From assembly GCA_003290165.1 (NCBI GenBank), contig QNQO01001825.1, forward strand, positions 1-64,000: a DNA stretch of 64,000 nt, written 5' to 3'. The notes under the pieces were generated by a model. That model searched no databases. It worked only from the letters and a program-made list of their open reading frames with translations, and was not told the DNA's origin. A program made the position numbers and the translations under genes. The stretch is from Berberis thunbergii. Taxonomy: Eukaryota > Streptophyta > Magnoliopsida > Ranunculales > Berberidaceae. Shown one piece after another: positions 22,120-33,557 of this stretch (within the stretch, counting starts at the first letter, position 1; each line of letters opens with the position of its first letter).

Positions 22120-22751
22120 CTTCTTCTTACGCTGGCTTTCTTGCTTTGGTTTCTCAAATCCTTCTAATAGCAAACTTTACACATTTTTTCAGATAGTTTG
22201 TAATTGTTTTTCTTTTCTTATATTGTATGTTAGCGTCGAAACTCGCTTAGGAGTAAATATTCCAATAGCTTTTGGTGGAAACAGAATGACCAAGATCATA
22301 GCACTAGAACTTATCTTTTTGTTTGTCCGACGACATTTACAATCACAATAACCACCTCAATATTGCACAATACTAGTAAAAAGGTCGAGATGCATTTTAC
22401 ATCACCACCTCAGCAATGTTGTTTTCTCCTCACTGGTTCTATTTGCACAAGCAGAAATGAACAAAGCAAAATAAAATCAACGCAGAAAGCAAAAAGGGCT
22501 CCAATCTACTTTTGTCCAACAACAGAACTATCTTTCTGGACAATGTGATTTAAACTGTAAAGTTGAGGCTGATATGAGAGCCAAATTAACCAGTGTGTTT
22601 TGGTTTCTAACCAGTATCATTTCTATTTATTTAAGTACAGTCTATATGGATGCTAACAAACAACGGCAACGGAACAATGTGCTGTAAATGTATCATAACA
22701 ATCAGGTCAGCAACGGTTAATCCAATGAACCTCGGGCTCTGACTAGAATCC
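22120..22751. other. between the GDSL pseudogene and the PWWP gene
   Basis: AT-rich intergenic sequence that probably includes the 3' UTR of the PWWP gene, which lies on the minus strand. No other coding region recognised. Confidence 0.5.
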
Positions 22752-25700
22752 CTATTCATGTACATCATTTTGTTTATGAAACGTATTTGGTACATGGTTG
22801 CACAGTGCGTACATGGAATGATAAGATTCTAATCCCATTTCAACCTTAATTTTACTCACCAGTTGATCGCATTCCTCTAAAAGCACCAACAATTGCTGTG
22901 CAATGTTCGCTTTCCCTCCCCCGTTGAATTTAAATGAATTAGATGGGGACTCTTGATTCGATCCAGTAGTACCTGAAGAACAAATCTGATTCTCAGGGAA
23001 AAACTTTACCTGCTGTGGCTTTCGTTTATCCTTCTTCCCTTCTGGATCCAAAGTTTTCATGCACGATTTTCGAATTGGAGATGATGGAGCTGATATGTTG
23101 GTAGTTTCCTTACTTGAGTGCCCTTTATTAAGCCAACACCGGAGTTTTGCACCACCCACAAATATTTTATTTCTCTTCACGTACTGGAAAGCAGTTTGTG
23201 CATCCAGGAAGCGTAAGAAAGCTACCTGAGCAGAACCTGTACGGAAGAAAGTCCTGGTTTTCAAACCATCCAACTGCCCAAATGGACGAAACTTCTTAAT
23301 CAACTCTTCCTTAAATGGAACTTCAAAATCCTTTGGAAACTTTATGTGCAAAGTTGTGGGACCACTTGGGACAGAACTTTTTGCTGACAAAGGAGTTGCA
23401 TACAGCATACGCGGTGGGTACTGAGTCTTAGATGGTTGGAACTTCAACGAGTCATCAGTAGTAGGCCTACTTTGCCTCCCACTTCTATCCAAACTGCCTT
23501 CTGAAACTATTCTCGATTTCACTTCTTTTTTAATAATTTTAGCTGCAAAACCATTGTCATTGCTAGGATTCATCTTGGAGAGGTAATTTGATCGTGATGG
23601 GGATTCATTGGATACACGTGATGCGACACCAACTCTACAATCAAAGTCGGTAGCATTGGCATCCTCAAGCATTTTTTCACCGAGGAAATGTTGTCGTTCA
23701 TCATGACTCAAAGTGTCAACAATCATACCTGGACTCCTAATACCACCTTTATTAGAAGGCTGGATTTCACCAAGATTTTCTGAATCATCAGAAGAGAGCT
23801 TAGGTCCCTGCCCATCACCTTTTGCAATTTTCAAATTATCAGCATGCTCTGATTCTGCAAAGCGCAATATGGAATCTTCTGAAATTTTTGGCCTCTCAAT
23901 GTCATGTTGACAACCAAGAGTTCGTTGTTTGAGGTCAGCAGCATTTATAACCAATGGTTCCACAGAAGAGTTATCCTTCAGATGACTTAAGCCACAATCA
24001 TCCTTCATATTATCACTCCCTTCCTCAATGATGACTTTGTCATTATGCTGGTCCCAGGCAGTAGAGAAAAGCTGAGATTCTTCAGTCTCATTCCCATTTT
24101 CCATACTAGGACATGCCATTGAGTTCTGTCTATTGGTTTTGTGCACCTTGCTAATCTCTGCTTCATAGTTATGCTGGGATGTATGTTGCACAGGAGCTTG
24201 ATCAAGGAATTTTGCAAATACCAACTCTCTATACCTTAATATCTCTTGGCACACAGCTGCTGAGTTATCCATCAAGAAGCCCTGAGCCCTTGAGTAGAAT
24301 GGATCAAGAGCAAGGCCATGTAAATGTCTGATGAGTTCATGCAGAAGGCCCAGATTATTTTTCTTGCAGATCACCAAGTCACTCTTGACTTGCTCAGATA
24401 CCTCAAGATTGCTTTCTTGTTCTTCATCTGAAAAATCTGCTTCTTGAGTCACTGAGTGATCTATCTCATGGTCAGAAGAGGAATGTGATCTCGTGCCTGA
24501 TCAGCAGATAAACATTATTGTGAGAATTGAGAAATGTAACTAACATTTGTGTAGCAAATTTAATACTACATATAGAAAAACAGCTTCTCAAGCTGATCCA
24601 AAAATAAAAGAAAGTAAGAAACAACAAAAGCAACAGACAATAATAAATAATAACAAATTAATAAAAAACAGAGAAATCAAGAATGTTAAAAGTAATAAGA
24701 GATCAACTCCCCTAATGTAAATCAAAAGTTTATTCTGTCTTGTTCAGCATCTTAGAAAGCTGGCAGCCTGGCAGGCTGATGTGTCACAACTCACAAATGA
24801 GAAGAAAGAGTGCTCCATATGGACGTATATGCTAAATATTGATGATACAAAAGAACATATACATGGAGCTATGTCGACTTACGTACGTCTCATTGACCAC
24901 CCCATCCGGTATACCACGTATCATCCCCTCTTTCCATAGAGAACTCTATATGGACATATATGCTAAATATTGATGGTACAAAAGTATTAACTACTTTTGA
25001 TGCTTAATAAATCCAGAATATGATCTAATATGGTCAGTTCTTTTAATAATATCGACGTGTGTTAGGGAAAGCAAATACTACGAGTTAATCAGGGAGAGAT
25101 GTTCATCTAGAATTCTCTACAGTATCAACGTTGATACCATTTCGAGCAGGGAAACAATCCGACAAGCAGTGGCAACCCAAACACCCTTTTCAAGGGATTA
25201 GATGATTCCCCCATCCCCAGGCATCCATCCAACTGAGAGCTAAACCTTCAAAATCTCCTATGAGATCATTCCAAATACTTTCCAGTTTCACGTGGCGGAG
25301 CAATGATTTTCATTGGCATTTGTTTGTTCTTGTTTTTTGGGGGGGGGGGGGGCGCTTACAGTGTATTTGGCTCGCCCCTGACTATTTTCCACCCATGGTT
25401 ACCTTTCCTATTTCCTCGACAAAAAACTTTTCACATAATCTTGAGGAGAAGATCCACCCTTCTTTTCAATTGTATTTTAACAAATTAATAATGTATCTGC
25501 TTCACGCCTCAATTAAGCCTCTTCATAAGCCATCATGTGGATACTGTAAACCCTCTCCACGAGAACAAGGTAAAATGGGTAATGCTCGGAAAAATAAAAT
25601 GCTTTCTCACCCAAGGTACCAAGCTGTGGGACCTCATTCAGATTAAAGGTGTAAAACACGAAGGAATGTTTTCTAAATAAAGGGAAAGGGTGGTGCGGTG

Positions 25701-28700
25701 GGTATTGAACTATAAGGAATGCGATGTGTGAAACATATCATCTTTATTGTTTGCTTTGCTTTGCCTTGTTTTTATTGAATAAAGTAAAACCAGAAAATTA
25801 AAGTGAGTACTGCAGTTAATGGATTACAATGGAAATAGGCAAGGTACATATTTGCCACCCATACAAGTTTTTTTTTTTTTGAACCACTTCTCAGTTTGTG
25901 CTTGCCATCCTAACACAGAGGCCATGTTAATCTTCTCTGTATAGTTCTAATTTTAACATACTTTTAAGGGGGTTGATTATACAACCTTAGACCCACTATC
26001 CATGCAATACGACGGGTCAATATAAGGCATATTAGGCATGTTGTTTCCCAACTTCTTCCCAGTTAAAAGAACATCCCCTGTGAATACTTTATATTCCAAT
26101 CTACATATGCTAGTAACAATCTTGTAAGTTTTCCAACATTTCCTATATTTTTTTCTATATTTGGTTTATTAATCAGTCTATGTCTTCCAGTACTGTTTTC
26201 CATGCATTTGAATGGTTATCCTAATAAAGGTCTTGACAAGATCTTTAACAGATACAATCTAAGCACCTTCATATATAAGCCTATCACAAAATATTTCCAT
26301 GCAACCAAAGATGCATATACATTACGCCTTTAAAGCAAAATATCCCTGCCTTAAGAGCATCTCCAATCCAACAACCTCCTTAAGAGGCTTTGGGGGACTA
26401 AATTTGTACAAGTGGCAATTTTAATAAGTTGGGACTCTATTTTGTGTCTCTAACAACCTTATTACGGATGACACAGATGACGTGGCTTTCCTGAGTTGCA
26501 ACGTGTTTGGTTTCTCTCGTCAAAACAAAGAAACAACCGATCACTAGTTTGTTATAATAGGAAAGAATAAGTAGGTCCCACCAATTTGACTTTGAATGAG
26601 ACTCTATGCAGTTAAAACGGATAACGGACCCGTAACTGTCCAAGAACGTTACAGAATATAACGGGATATATCGGGATTTAACGGACTATTTTTTAAATAT
26701 ACTTTTTATACCCCCACTAAGTATTATAGAGCAAAACAAGTAAATACTAAATAATCAATAAATTGGGTAATTGGTCAAATTGAATTGAAATTGAATATTG
26801 ATTTTATAATTTCGTTTAGGGACACCAATTGAAAGGAGAAGACGCACAAACAGACTTTGTAATTTATAATTTGGAAGATTTACAAACATCAGTTCAATTG
26901 AATACTCACAGACATCAATTGAATTGAATACATAAGGACGCATTAATTGAATTGAATACAAAACAAAGGTAAAAAGGAGGACAACTTACAGGTTAGTGTT
27001 TCCCCCTTCTTCAACAAATAATCGCAATTCCTAACTCCCAAGTCGCAACAGTTCGATCGCAATTCCCAACTCCCCTTATTCTTCTCTTCTTCTTCTTCAA
27101 TAGACGATTGCAATTCCCAACTCACAAGTCGCAACAGTTCAATCGCAATTCCTAACTCCGCTTCTTCTTCAGTGACCGCAAATAGATATCAGAATGGAAT
27201 CGTCATCGAACTATGGTGGATTAGTGATTGCAACAATTCTATTGCAATTCCCAACTCCCTTTCTTATTCTTCTCTTCTTCTTCAACTGACAATCGCCCAC
27301 ACAGAGATCGCAACAGATCATCGCACACAGAGATCGCAACAGATCATCGACTCTCCTTGACCCCTTCTTTTTCTTCTTCTTCTTCTTCTCCTTATCTTCT
27401 TTTTCTTTTTCTCCTTATCTTCTTTCTTCTTTTTTTCTTTCTTCTTCTTCTTCTTCTTCTTCTTTCATCTTCAGGTTTTGCGTCTACAATTGATTGAGTC
27501 TATGTTTATGGTTTTCTTTTCATTGTATAGGCCCGTGATGTTATAACGATTGTTTTCTTTGTAACGGCTATCATAACGGCGTTATATCTCACCATTGCAA
27601 CGTAATGGCTGTGACCCGTTACACGTTATAACGCCATTATACTTCCGTTTTAACTTCATAGCTCTCAATTGATCACATCCCTACATTTGTCCTATTTATA
27701 ACAAAGAATGATATTAAAGAGGTTATTTAATGAATTTGTCGGAGAGCATTTACACAAAATTTCTCTGTTCTCTTTTCTCTTAAGGAACTCCTTAATAGTA
27801 TTTTAATCAATTTAATGAGCCTCACATTGAGGTTGTTGGAGATGCTCAAAATAGGTACCAGTACTAATGCGACACATTTCTTTTTGCCCTAATATCTATA
27901 AACCTCCTCACCCATTTCAACCCTCACATTTTCAACAATTTGAAATCAAAGACAAAAGGAAATCAAAACAATATTTTTATTAAATTCACAGCAAAAGATG
28001 TGCCAAAAGGCTTACACTTACCTATTTAATAGCGCAGAGTTGCTAGACATCCAAAATACTGATAGAAACTACCAACTAACACAGTAACTCATTCTAAGTG
28101 TCTAAACAATAAAATAAAGACTAAAACAAACCAAAAACTGGCTCTAAGTCTAAGACCAACATATAGTCAACACTAATTTTGAAATCCTTTGATTTTTCTT
28201 GTTCTCAAAATAGCCTTTTCTTTGACAACATATTCACTTCTTTTTTTTCCCTATTTAAACTGTCAATATTTTACTATTTGCTAAACAAGAATCATGTATT
28301 TTGAGCAGTATGCTAACGACGTGCCTATTTCTAAGCATAACAAACAACACTTGAGATATCATTGGTTGTGTGTTTACCAAGGATGCACGGACACGGGCAC
28401 GCGTGTCGTGTCGAACAGGGACATGACACGGCGACTCGGCAATTTTAAAAAAATTAGGACTCGGCGAAACGGTCAAACTTTACTTTTTATTTTTTTTATG
28501 ACTCATATGAACATATACAACCTAAAGCTTAAAATTGTTTAAAATTTTTACTTTTGAAGCTGAAAGAGGAGAGCTTAACAAGAGAGATAGAAAAATTTAC
28601 AGAGATGCTCGGATAGTTAAAATTTACTGGGGAGTGTATCTAATTTACAAATTGTTTCAAAATAGTGTGTAATTGTGTATCTAAAAGCAAATTAGTCATC

Positions 28701-31251
28701 ATAAACAAATAAATCAAATTACAAAGAAATTATATAGCAAAATACAATTTTTTGTGTGTATTGTATCTAATTTAGAGCGAGGGAAGAAACGACCTTGATG
28801 ACACCTGATGTACCATCAAATGAAAATGTCAGTCAAGAACCCTCAGATTGAGTAAGGCGTGAAGAGGTGCTCTAATTGAAGCAACCCCTCTCCCCAACTG
28901 AAGGAATCGAAGAATTGGCGATTGCAATTGAGTGCAGCAGAACTGGTGTTTCTTCAAAAACTACTTCCGAAGAGAAAAACAGGAAAAAATGAGGGAAAAT
29001 AAAAACCAAGAAAAACAGGAAAAAAACATTGGCCGTGTCGGTATCAGTCAACGTGTCTTGACCGTTGACCGCGTGTCGGACGCGAGTCCGTGTCTCTAAC
29101 TCTCGAAACGGAGGTTTTCCGAAGAGTCCGTGCATCCTTGGTGTTTACTGTTTAGCAACATGCCATATCGATTAGTACAAAATTTGTGGCATCAAACAAG
29201 AGCTTGAGCCTTTGATGCAACAACAACCAAGAGATCTAACCTCTCTCCCAGACTCTTCAATTAATAAAATTTTCAAATTTTGAAATTCACAAAGGAAGTA
29301 GTTTCGTGATTGGCTCTAAGATTGTGCTCAACTATAATGCTCAAAATGCTCTAATTCAGCCTTTTCCTAAGAGACTTTAGAACCCTAGTTTGAATCTACT
29401 TTTCTCCTACTAGAAAGATACTAATACAGATTACAGTGTTTATCAATGCTATTTAATGACAATTTATTGTTGATAAAAAAAACGCAGCCAACTCCATCAT
29501 TATCAAATGATTCAGTGATTTCTAAATGCAGTGTGACTAGTAACTAGTGCATGCAACTATGCAAGGAAGTGTCATAGGGTTGGGTTTTCTTGAAGCAATG
29601 ACTGAGTTAGAAAAGGAAGAAAACTAGTGAAGATACATTATCCACTGTGTGATTAAATTAGTAATTTGTCGCTAACCAATCAGAGATTAATCGCTACTCG
29701 GACTTTTTGACCTGATTAACTCACAATTAATCGGCAAAGTTGTTGAGTAATCTGTAATAGGAAATCCTATTAAGTGACTAACTAGGTTGCCACATCCTAG
29801 CCCTAAAATTTACTTTTTAATTCTGTAACTAATATATTTAGAGAGAACTAGATCAACCCTACCCACCTTCCAAATTCCACCTCAATGACTGTAACTTGCT
29901 TTTAACAAAAAATTTACCATATGTGGGTAAAAATCCCCTATCGCGACTAAAATACCGACTGGAGACTGGCAACCAATTTAACTGCATAGATTATGCAATG
30001 CTTCCAGGAATGATCTAAATGCCGTGCTACATGCATCAAATGTATACCTAGCATGGAAATTTTTGCATATATTTGCAAGGAAAGTTTAAAATTGTTTGTG
30101 TCGTGTGTTATTCTGTGCTTCACTTGCATGAGCCCACACAACACATCAACTTTTTCAAGATCCTTGTTCACAAGCACCTTCAGTTTTCTCCAATCCTTGG
30201 ACTTTGCAAGTGACTAGGCAGTGAATATGGATCAACACTGAACCTAGGAAATTTAATTAGGAATGTAATAACGAACTATTCTCGTCACTTAATAAAACCA
30301 GGTGACAAGAAAACCACACCAAAGTACAATCAGCAGACATTTAACAAAAACCTAAAGATATGTTTCCAAAACTACGACATCCATATACAACTCACATCTG
30401 TCAATTGAAACTATTAAAAGTTCTGTGCAGACAAGATTTGTTAAATAAGAACGTTAAAGACTGCAAAAATAGTGTTAAAAGTAAAATCCCATACTCTTGT
30501 CACTCGCGGTGCTTCCTCCTTGAGAAATCCTCATAGTTTCACGGTAAATCCAATCCCGCTTGATCGAATTATAACGCCTGAACGCATTCACCTGAGCACC
30601 CTGCCTAACCACACGGATAGTCTCACCTTCGTCAATCCAGGGGCAAACAGCAACCCTGTGAACCAACTCCAATACTTTGATAGGATCAAACTCCTCCTTC
30701 CCTTCGCCAACCCATTGCATCTCACATTCTCCTCCGTCATCTTCGCAACAACTACACATAAACCCTCCAACCATTCTACTACTCAACTCCGCAACCGCGG
30801 AGTCAATTGCGTCTGCCAACTTGGCAGAGGGAATTATCCTCTCTTGCATCATTTCTTCGAAATTCTTCTCGAAAGAAAGCACTTCTTGTTGCGGAAAATG
30901 AAGGGTTCTCTGCTCGTATGCGAAGAACGTCACCGAAACCTCTCCATTGGTGACTGAACGAATCGAACCTGGGCACCATTTCCCCGGAAAGGCCTTCGCC
31001 CAAACCAAATCTCCAACCCTAAAATTCGAAACCCTAGATTCGATTTTTCTATTGTTCTCTTCCTCTTCGTCGCCTCTTAGGAAACGTTCTGCATCGCGAT
31101 CGTTAGAAACCCTAGAAATCTCTTCTTTCAAACCCTTCTTCTTAAACTTTTTGAGCTTTTTGGGTTCGATGAGGAGTGAAAGCGGGGCGTCGTCATCTTC
31201 CTCGCCGTATGAGATGACTACGCGGCGGCGGTTTCTACCAGATCGGCCCAT
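22752..31251 (-). CDS. PWWP-domain chromatin protein, two exons, about 6 kb intron
   Basis: Exon 1 is 30495-31251 and exon 2 is 22752-24496. Removing the GT..AG intron 24497-30494 joins them in frame (..TASDKS/TRSHSSSDH..) into 2502 bases, 833 residues plus stop. Residues about 77-165 are a PWWP domain (VGDLVWAKAFPGKWCPGSI). PWWP modules read methylated histones and DNA. Exon 2 holds a helical region near its start (LLHELIRHLHGLALDPFYSR) and a long Ser/Asp/Lys-rich linker. An RRM-like fold follows at about 630-710 (TTLHIKFPKDFEVPFKEELI..QVAFLRFLDAQTAF), the architecture of plant PWWP proteins that work with Polycomb or MSI factors. That role is inferred from the family. The intron is long because of transposon insertions. 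Confidence 0.85.
24805..24990. repeat. local duplication in the PWWP intron
   Basis: TATATGCTAAATATTGATG with flanking bases occurs at about 24826 and 24957, a 131-bp offset. No gene. Confidence 0.7.
24991..26349. other. PWWP intron, no gene seen
   Basis: Intron sequence containing a 14-G run at 25339-25352 inside a phrase (GTGGCGGAG..GGGGGGCGC..TGGCTCGCCCCTG) similar to transposon edges. Nothing coding recognised. Confidence 0.5.
26356..27846. mobile_element. Tourist/Harbinger-type MITE with a nested TIR element
   Basis: Left end GAGCATCTCCAATCCAACAA and right end ..GAGGTTGTTGGAGATGCTC are inverted copies. AAGAGCATCTCC-type ends are typical of PIF/Harbinger-related MITEs. The left flank is TTAA; the right is AAAA, so the 3-bp duplication is imperfect. 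Inside, about 26600-27660 is a second element with inverted ends around AGTTAAAACGGATAACGG / CCGTTTTAACT. It contains diverged copies of a CGCAATTCCCAACTCC motif (27020-27260) and CTT-rich runs (27360-27475). No transposase. Confidence 0.6.
28378..29140. mobile_element. non-autonomous hAT element (perfect 8-bp target duplication)
   Basis: Terminal inverted repeats CAAGGATGCACGGAC.. and ..GTCCGTGCATCCTTG are flanked by GTGTTTAC at 28370-28377 and 29141-29148. Eight-base duplications and this terminus type fit the hAT superfamily. The ends are GC-rich (ACACGGGCACGCGTGTCGTG and GTTGACCGCGTGTCGGACGC). Length is 763 bp with no transposase, so it needed an enzyme in trans. It lies in the PWWP intron. 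Confidence 0.9.
29149..30494. other. 5'-proximal part of the PWWP intron, no gene seen
   Basis: AT-rich intron sequence without recognisable coding capacity or transposon ends. Confidence 0.5.
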
Positions 31252-31384
31252 TTGGCGGCGGAATTGTCCTCGAGATTCGTGTTTCGTCGGAAGAACGGCA
31301 GCACTGAAATTGTTTGAGAGTGTTTAAGAGAGTGAGTGAGCTCAGCTGGATGAATGACTCCCGCCAAAAGAGAGCAAGTGCACC

Positions 31385-32499
31385 CCTTGGGCTGGTGTTA
31401 TTAGCACCCTAATAAATGCATGTAGGCACCCATAGATGTAAGAAAGCACCCATGAAAATTTTATTTTATTTTATTTTATTATTATGCATTGGAGATGCTC
31501 TAAGATTTTGAAGTTACTTAAGGGTTTTGATTTATAAGTGTTTTATGACGAAGAAATTTAAAAAAAAAAAGTAAAATCTAATATGGAAGTAGAATAAAGT
31601 TGTTAACAACTTAACATTACTTTAGTTTAATTTGGAAAGCTTCATTTGGTAAATCATTAGCCCGATGAATACTTCTTAAGATTTTGTTGAAAGTTGTGAA
31701 TCTCCAAATTATAAGTGCAAACAAGACAAAGAAACTCAGGAAAGAGAAAAAAATAAAATAAATATATATCAAGTTTTTGGAAAATGGTGTTAGTTTCATG
31801 AAAATCAAACTTTATTATGATTTTCAATATGAGACTAAACATAGGTGCCTATGATTTATAGTCCAAGTGAGGAAATCCATCAAGCAATTTCCTATATTGT
31901 TAAGAATATTTGCAAGTGTCGAACACAATATTTCTTGAACCTATTGGCCATTGGTTGGTCACGGCATTAGATTTAATTTTTCATGGGGTCATTTGAGTTT
32001 CTTGGAGGAGGAGTTGAAGCAACCCAAATTGTTGGATTTTGCTAGTTGTGTAAAGGGACATTTTCCCATCAAAGAAGGGAAAAAAAAAATAAGGGAATGA
32101 ATTGAAGAAAAAGAGAAAAGTAAGGAGGTGAGTTTTCTTCTTTTCATCGGTTCTTTCATTCCAACTTAGGGATTATGTTGCTATGTGATCCATTTTGTTT
32201 GCTTTGATGGTTGATTTGTTATTGTTTTTATTTAGTTTATGGGTTTGGATTGAAATCTAAAAAAAATTAAAATAAAATAAATAAAATAAAAGGTTAGAGC
32301 CTAACTAGGGAAATGAAAATGGAGGTTTTTGGTTCTGTGTCTGAAGTCTAAAAGATGTTTGGGAATCTTTTTATATGATAGTTTGAATCACAGTGAGTAG
32401 TTCGTTGAAATAAATACATAAATAAGCCATTTAGAATTGGGAATTTAGATAATGAGGATGAATTGTGCATGCTTGATATGTGGTATATTGTTGCTAATA
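31385..32499. other. upstream of the PWWP gene; MITE end
   Basis: TTGGAGATGCTCTAAG at 31489-31504 matches the right end and TAA flank of the Harbinger-type MITEs seen elsewhere in the window. Its left end is not found. The rest is AT-rich and noncoding. Confidence 0.45.
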
Positions 32500-32513
32500 T
32501 GTAGTGGTTGACG

Positions 32514-32639
32514 GTCAAAGGTGTGATGGCTCAGTGGTTGAGCAGTGGCGGATGATCTCACTAGGTTACAAGGTCGATCCCAGCCGGCGACATCTGGGGT
32601 GGGAGGGGTTAAGGGATAAAAAATAATAATAAAAAAAAA
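32514..32639 (+). mobile_element. tRNA-derived SINE (perfect 14-bp target duplication)
   Basis: A 126-bp insertion has tRNA-like pol III boxes: box A-like GGCTCAGTGGTTGAGC near 32528 and box B-like GGTCGATCCC near 32572. It ends in an A-rich tail (ATAAAAAATAATAATAAA..). TGTAGTGGTTGACG flanks it at 32500-32513 and 32640-32653. SINEs are copied by LINE machinery in trans. It should not be called a tRNA gene, because the acceptor stem does not close. Confidence 0.92.
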
Positions 32640-32653
32640 TGTAGTGGTTGACG

Positions 32654-33166
32654 ATGAGTATGTTAGTGAGATTCCATTGCAAGTGTTGTTACTTGAATGG
32701 AGGTGGCCTTCACTTATGAAAATATATGGGATATCTGACAAGGTATAGAATTACCCTGATTCTAGGAGGTGAGGCCCAGAGAGCGAGGTGGGCGAGAAGC
32801 CCGCCCACCACCATCCATCATCCTAGGATGCATGTACGTTAGCTCGGGTCTGTGATTGCACAAGGTTAAATAATGATGAGTATTTCTCACTCTTATTATT
32901 ACTTTTATTCTAACTATTTATTTGCAACAAAAAAAAGCCTTTATTTAATCACATTTAAAGAATTATAGTATTATATTTAGTATATATCTAGTGTTGAATT
33001 TTTCACATTAAATTTATATAAGCATACATATTATTTATCTATGTGGATAAGTCTATTCAGTGAGTGTTGTTGAAATATTCTTTGTTACGTGCAATATCAA
33101 AATATATGTGTACACATTGGAATAAATAAAATGTATGAGATTAAAGTATAAAATTAAGATATATAT

Positions 33167-33216
<50 letters not shown>

Positions 33217-33557
33217 TTTTTATTTGAAGTGGGGAATTGGTGACTTTATGATGTGGTATGAAATGTTGTCGTATTCAATGGTGATTGTTAACTTCTTAAC
33301 GAATATTGGTGTATTTATTTGAGGCCATTGTAAAGCTGTAAATGCGAAAATTTATTAGTGATATTTATTCTAAAAACGAGACCATGATCATAATATTAAT
33401 CGATTGGGAAAACAATTTTTCAATTACAAAAACTCGAAATCGATGTGTTGTGGGAAAATATTTATTATTGCTCTTTTCCACAACGTCGAAAAAAAATGTG
33501 AATAAAAGAAAGAATAAAAAGTATGATTTTAGTATACAAACTTACTTCTATACTTGG
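32654..33557. repeat. left part of an inverted copy of the 58.6-62.2 kb TG..CA element family
   Basis: The reverse complement of about 33440-33557 resembles 59510-59640 (GTTGTGGAAAAGAGCA, TTCACATTTTTTTTC). The corresponding right part lies just beyond the hAT element at 35864-36260. How far left it extends is unclear. It contains the TA tract 33159-33213. Confidence 0.55.

Noticed and set aside
27228..27497. Ser/Leu/Phe-rich open frames
   Set aside because: They arise from CTT-rich simple sequence inside a MITE in the PWWP intron.
32514..32600. tRNA-like sequence
   Set aside because: It has pol III box A/B-like motifs but no closing acceptor stem. It is flanked by a 14-bp duplication with an A-rich tail, so it is a SINE and not a tRNA gene.
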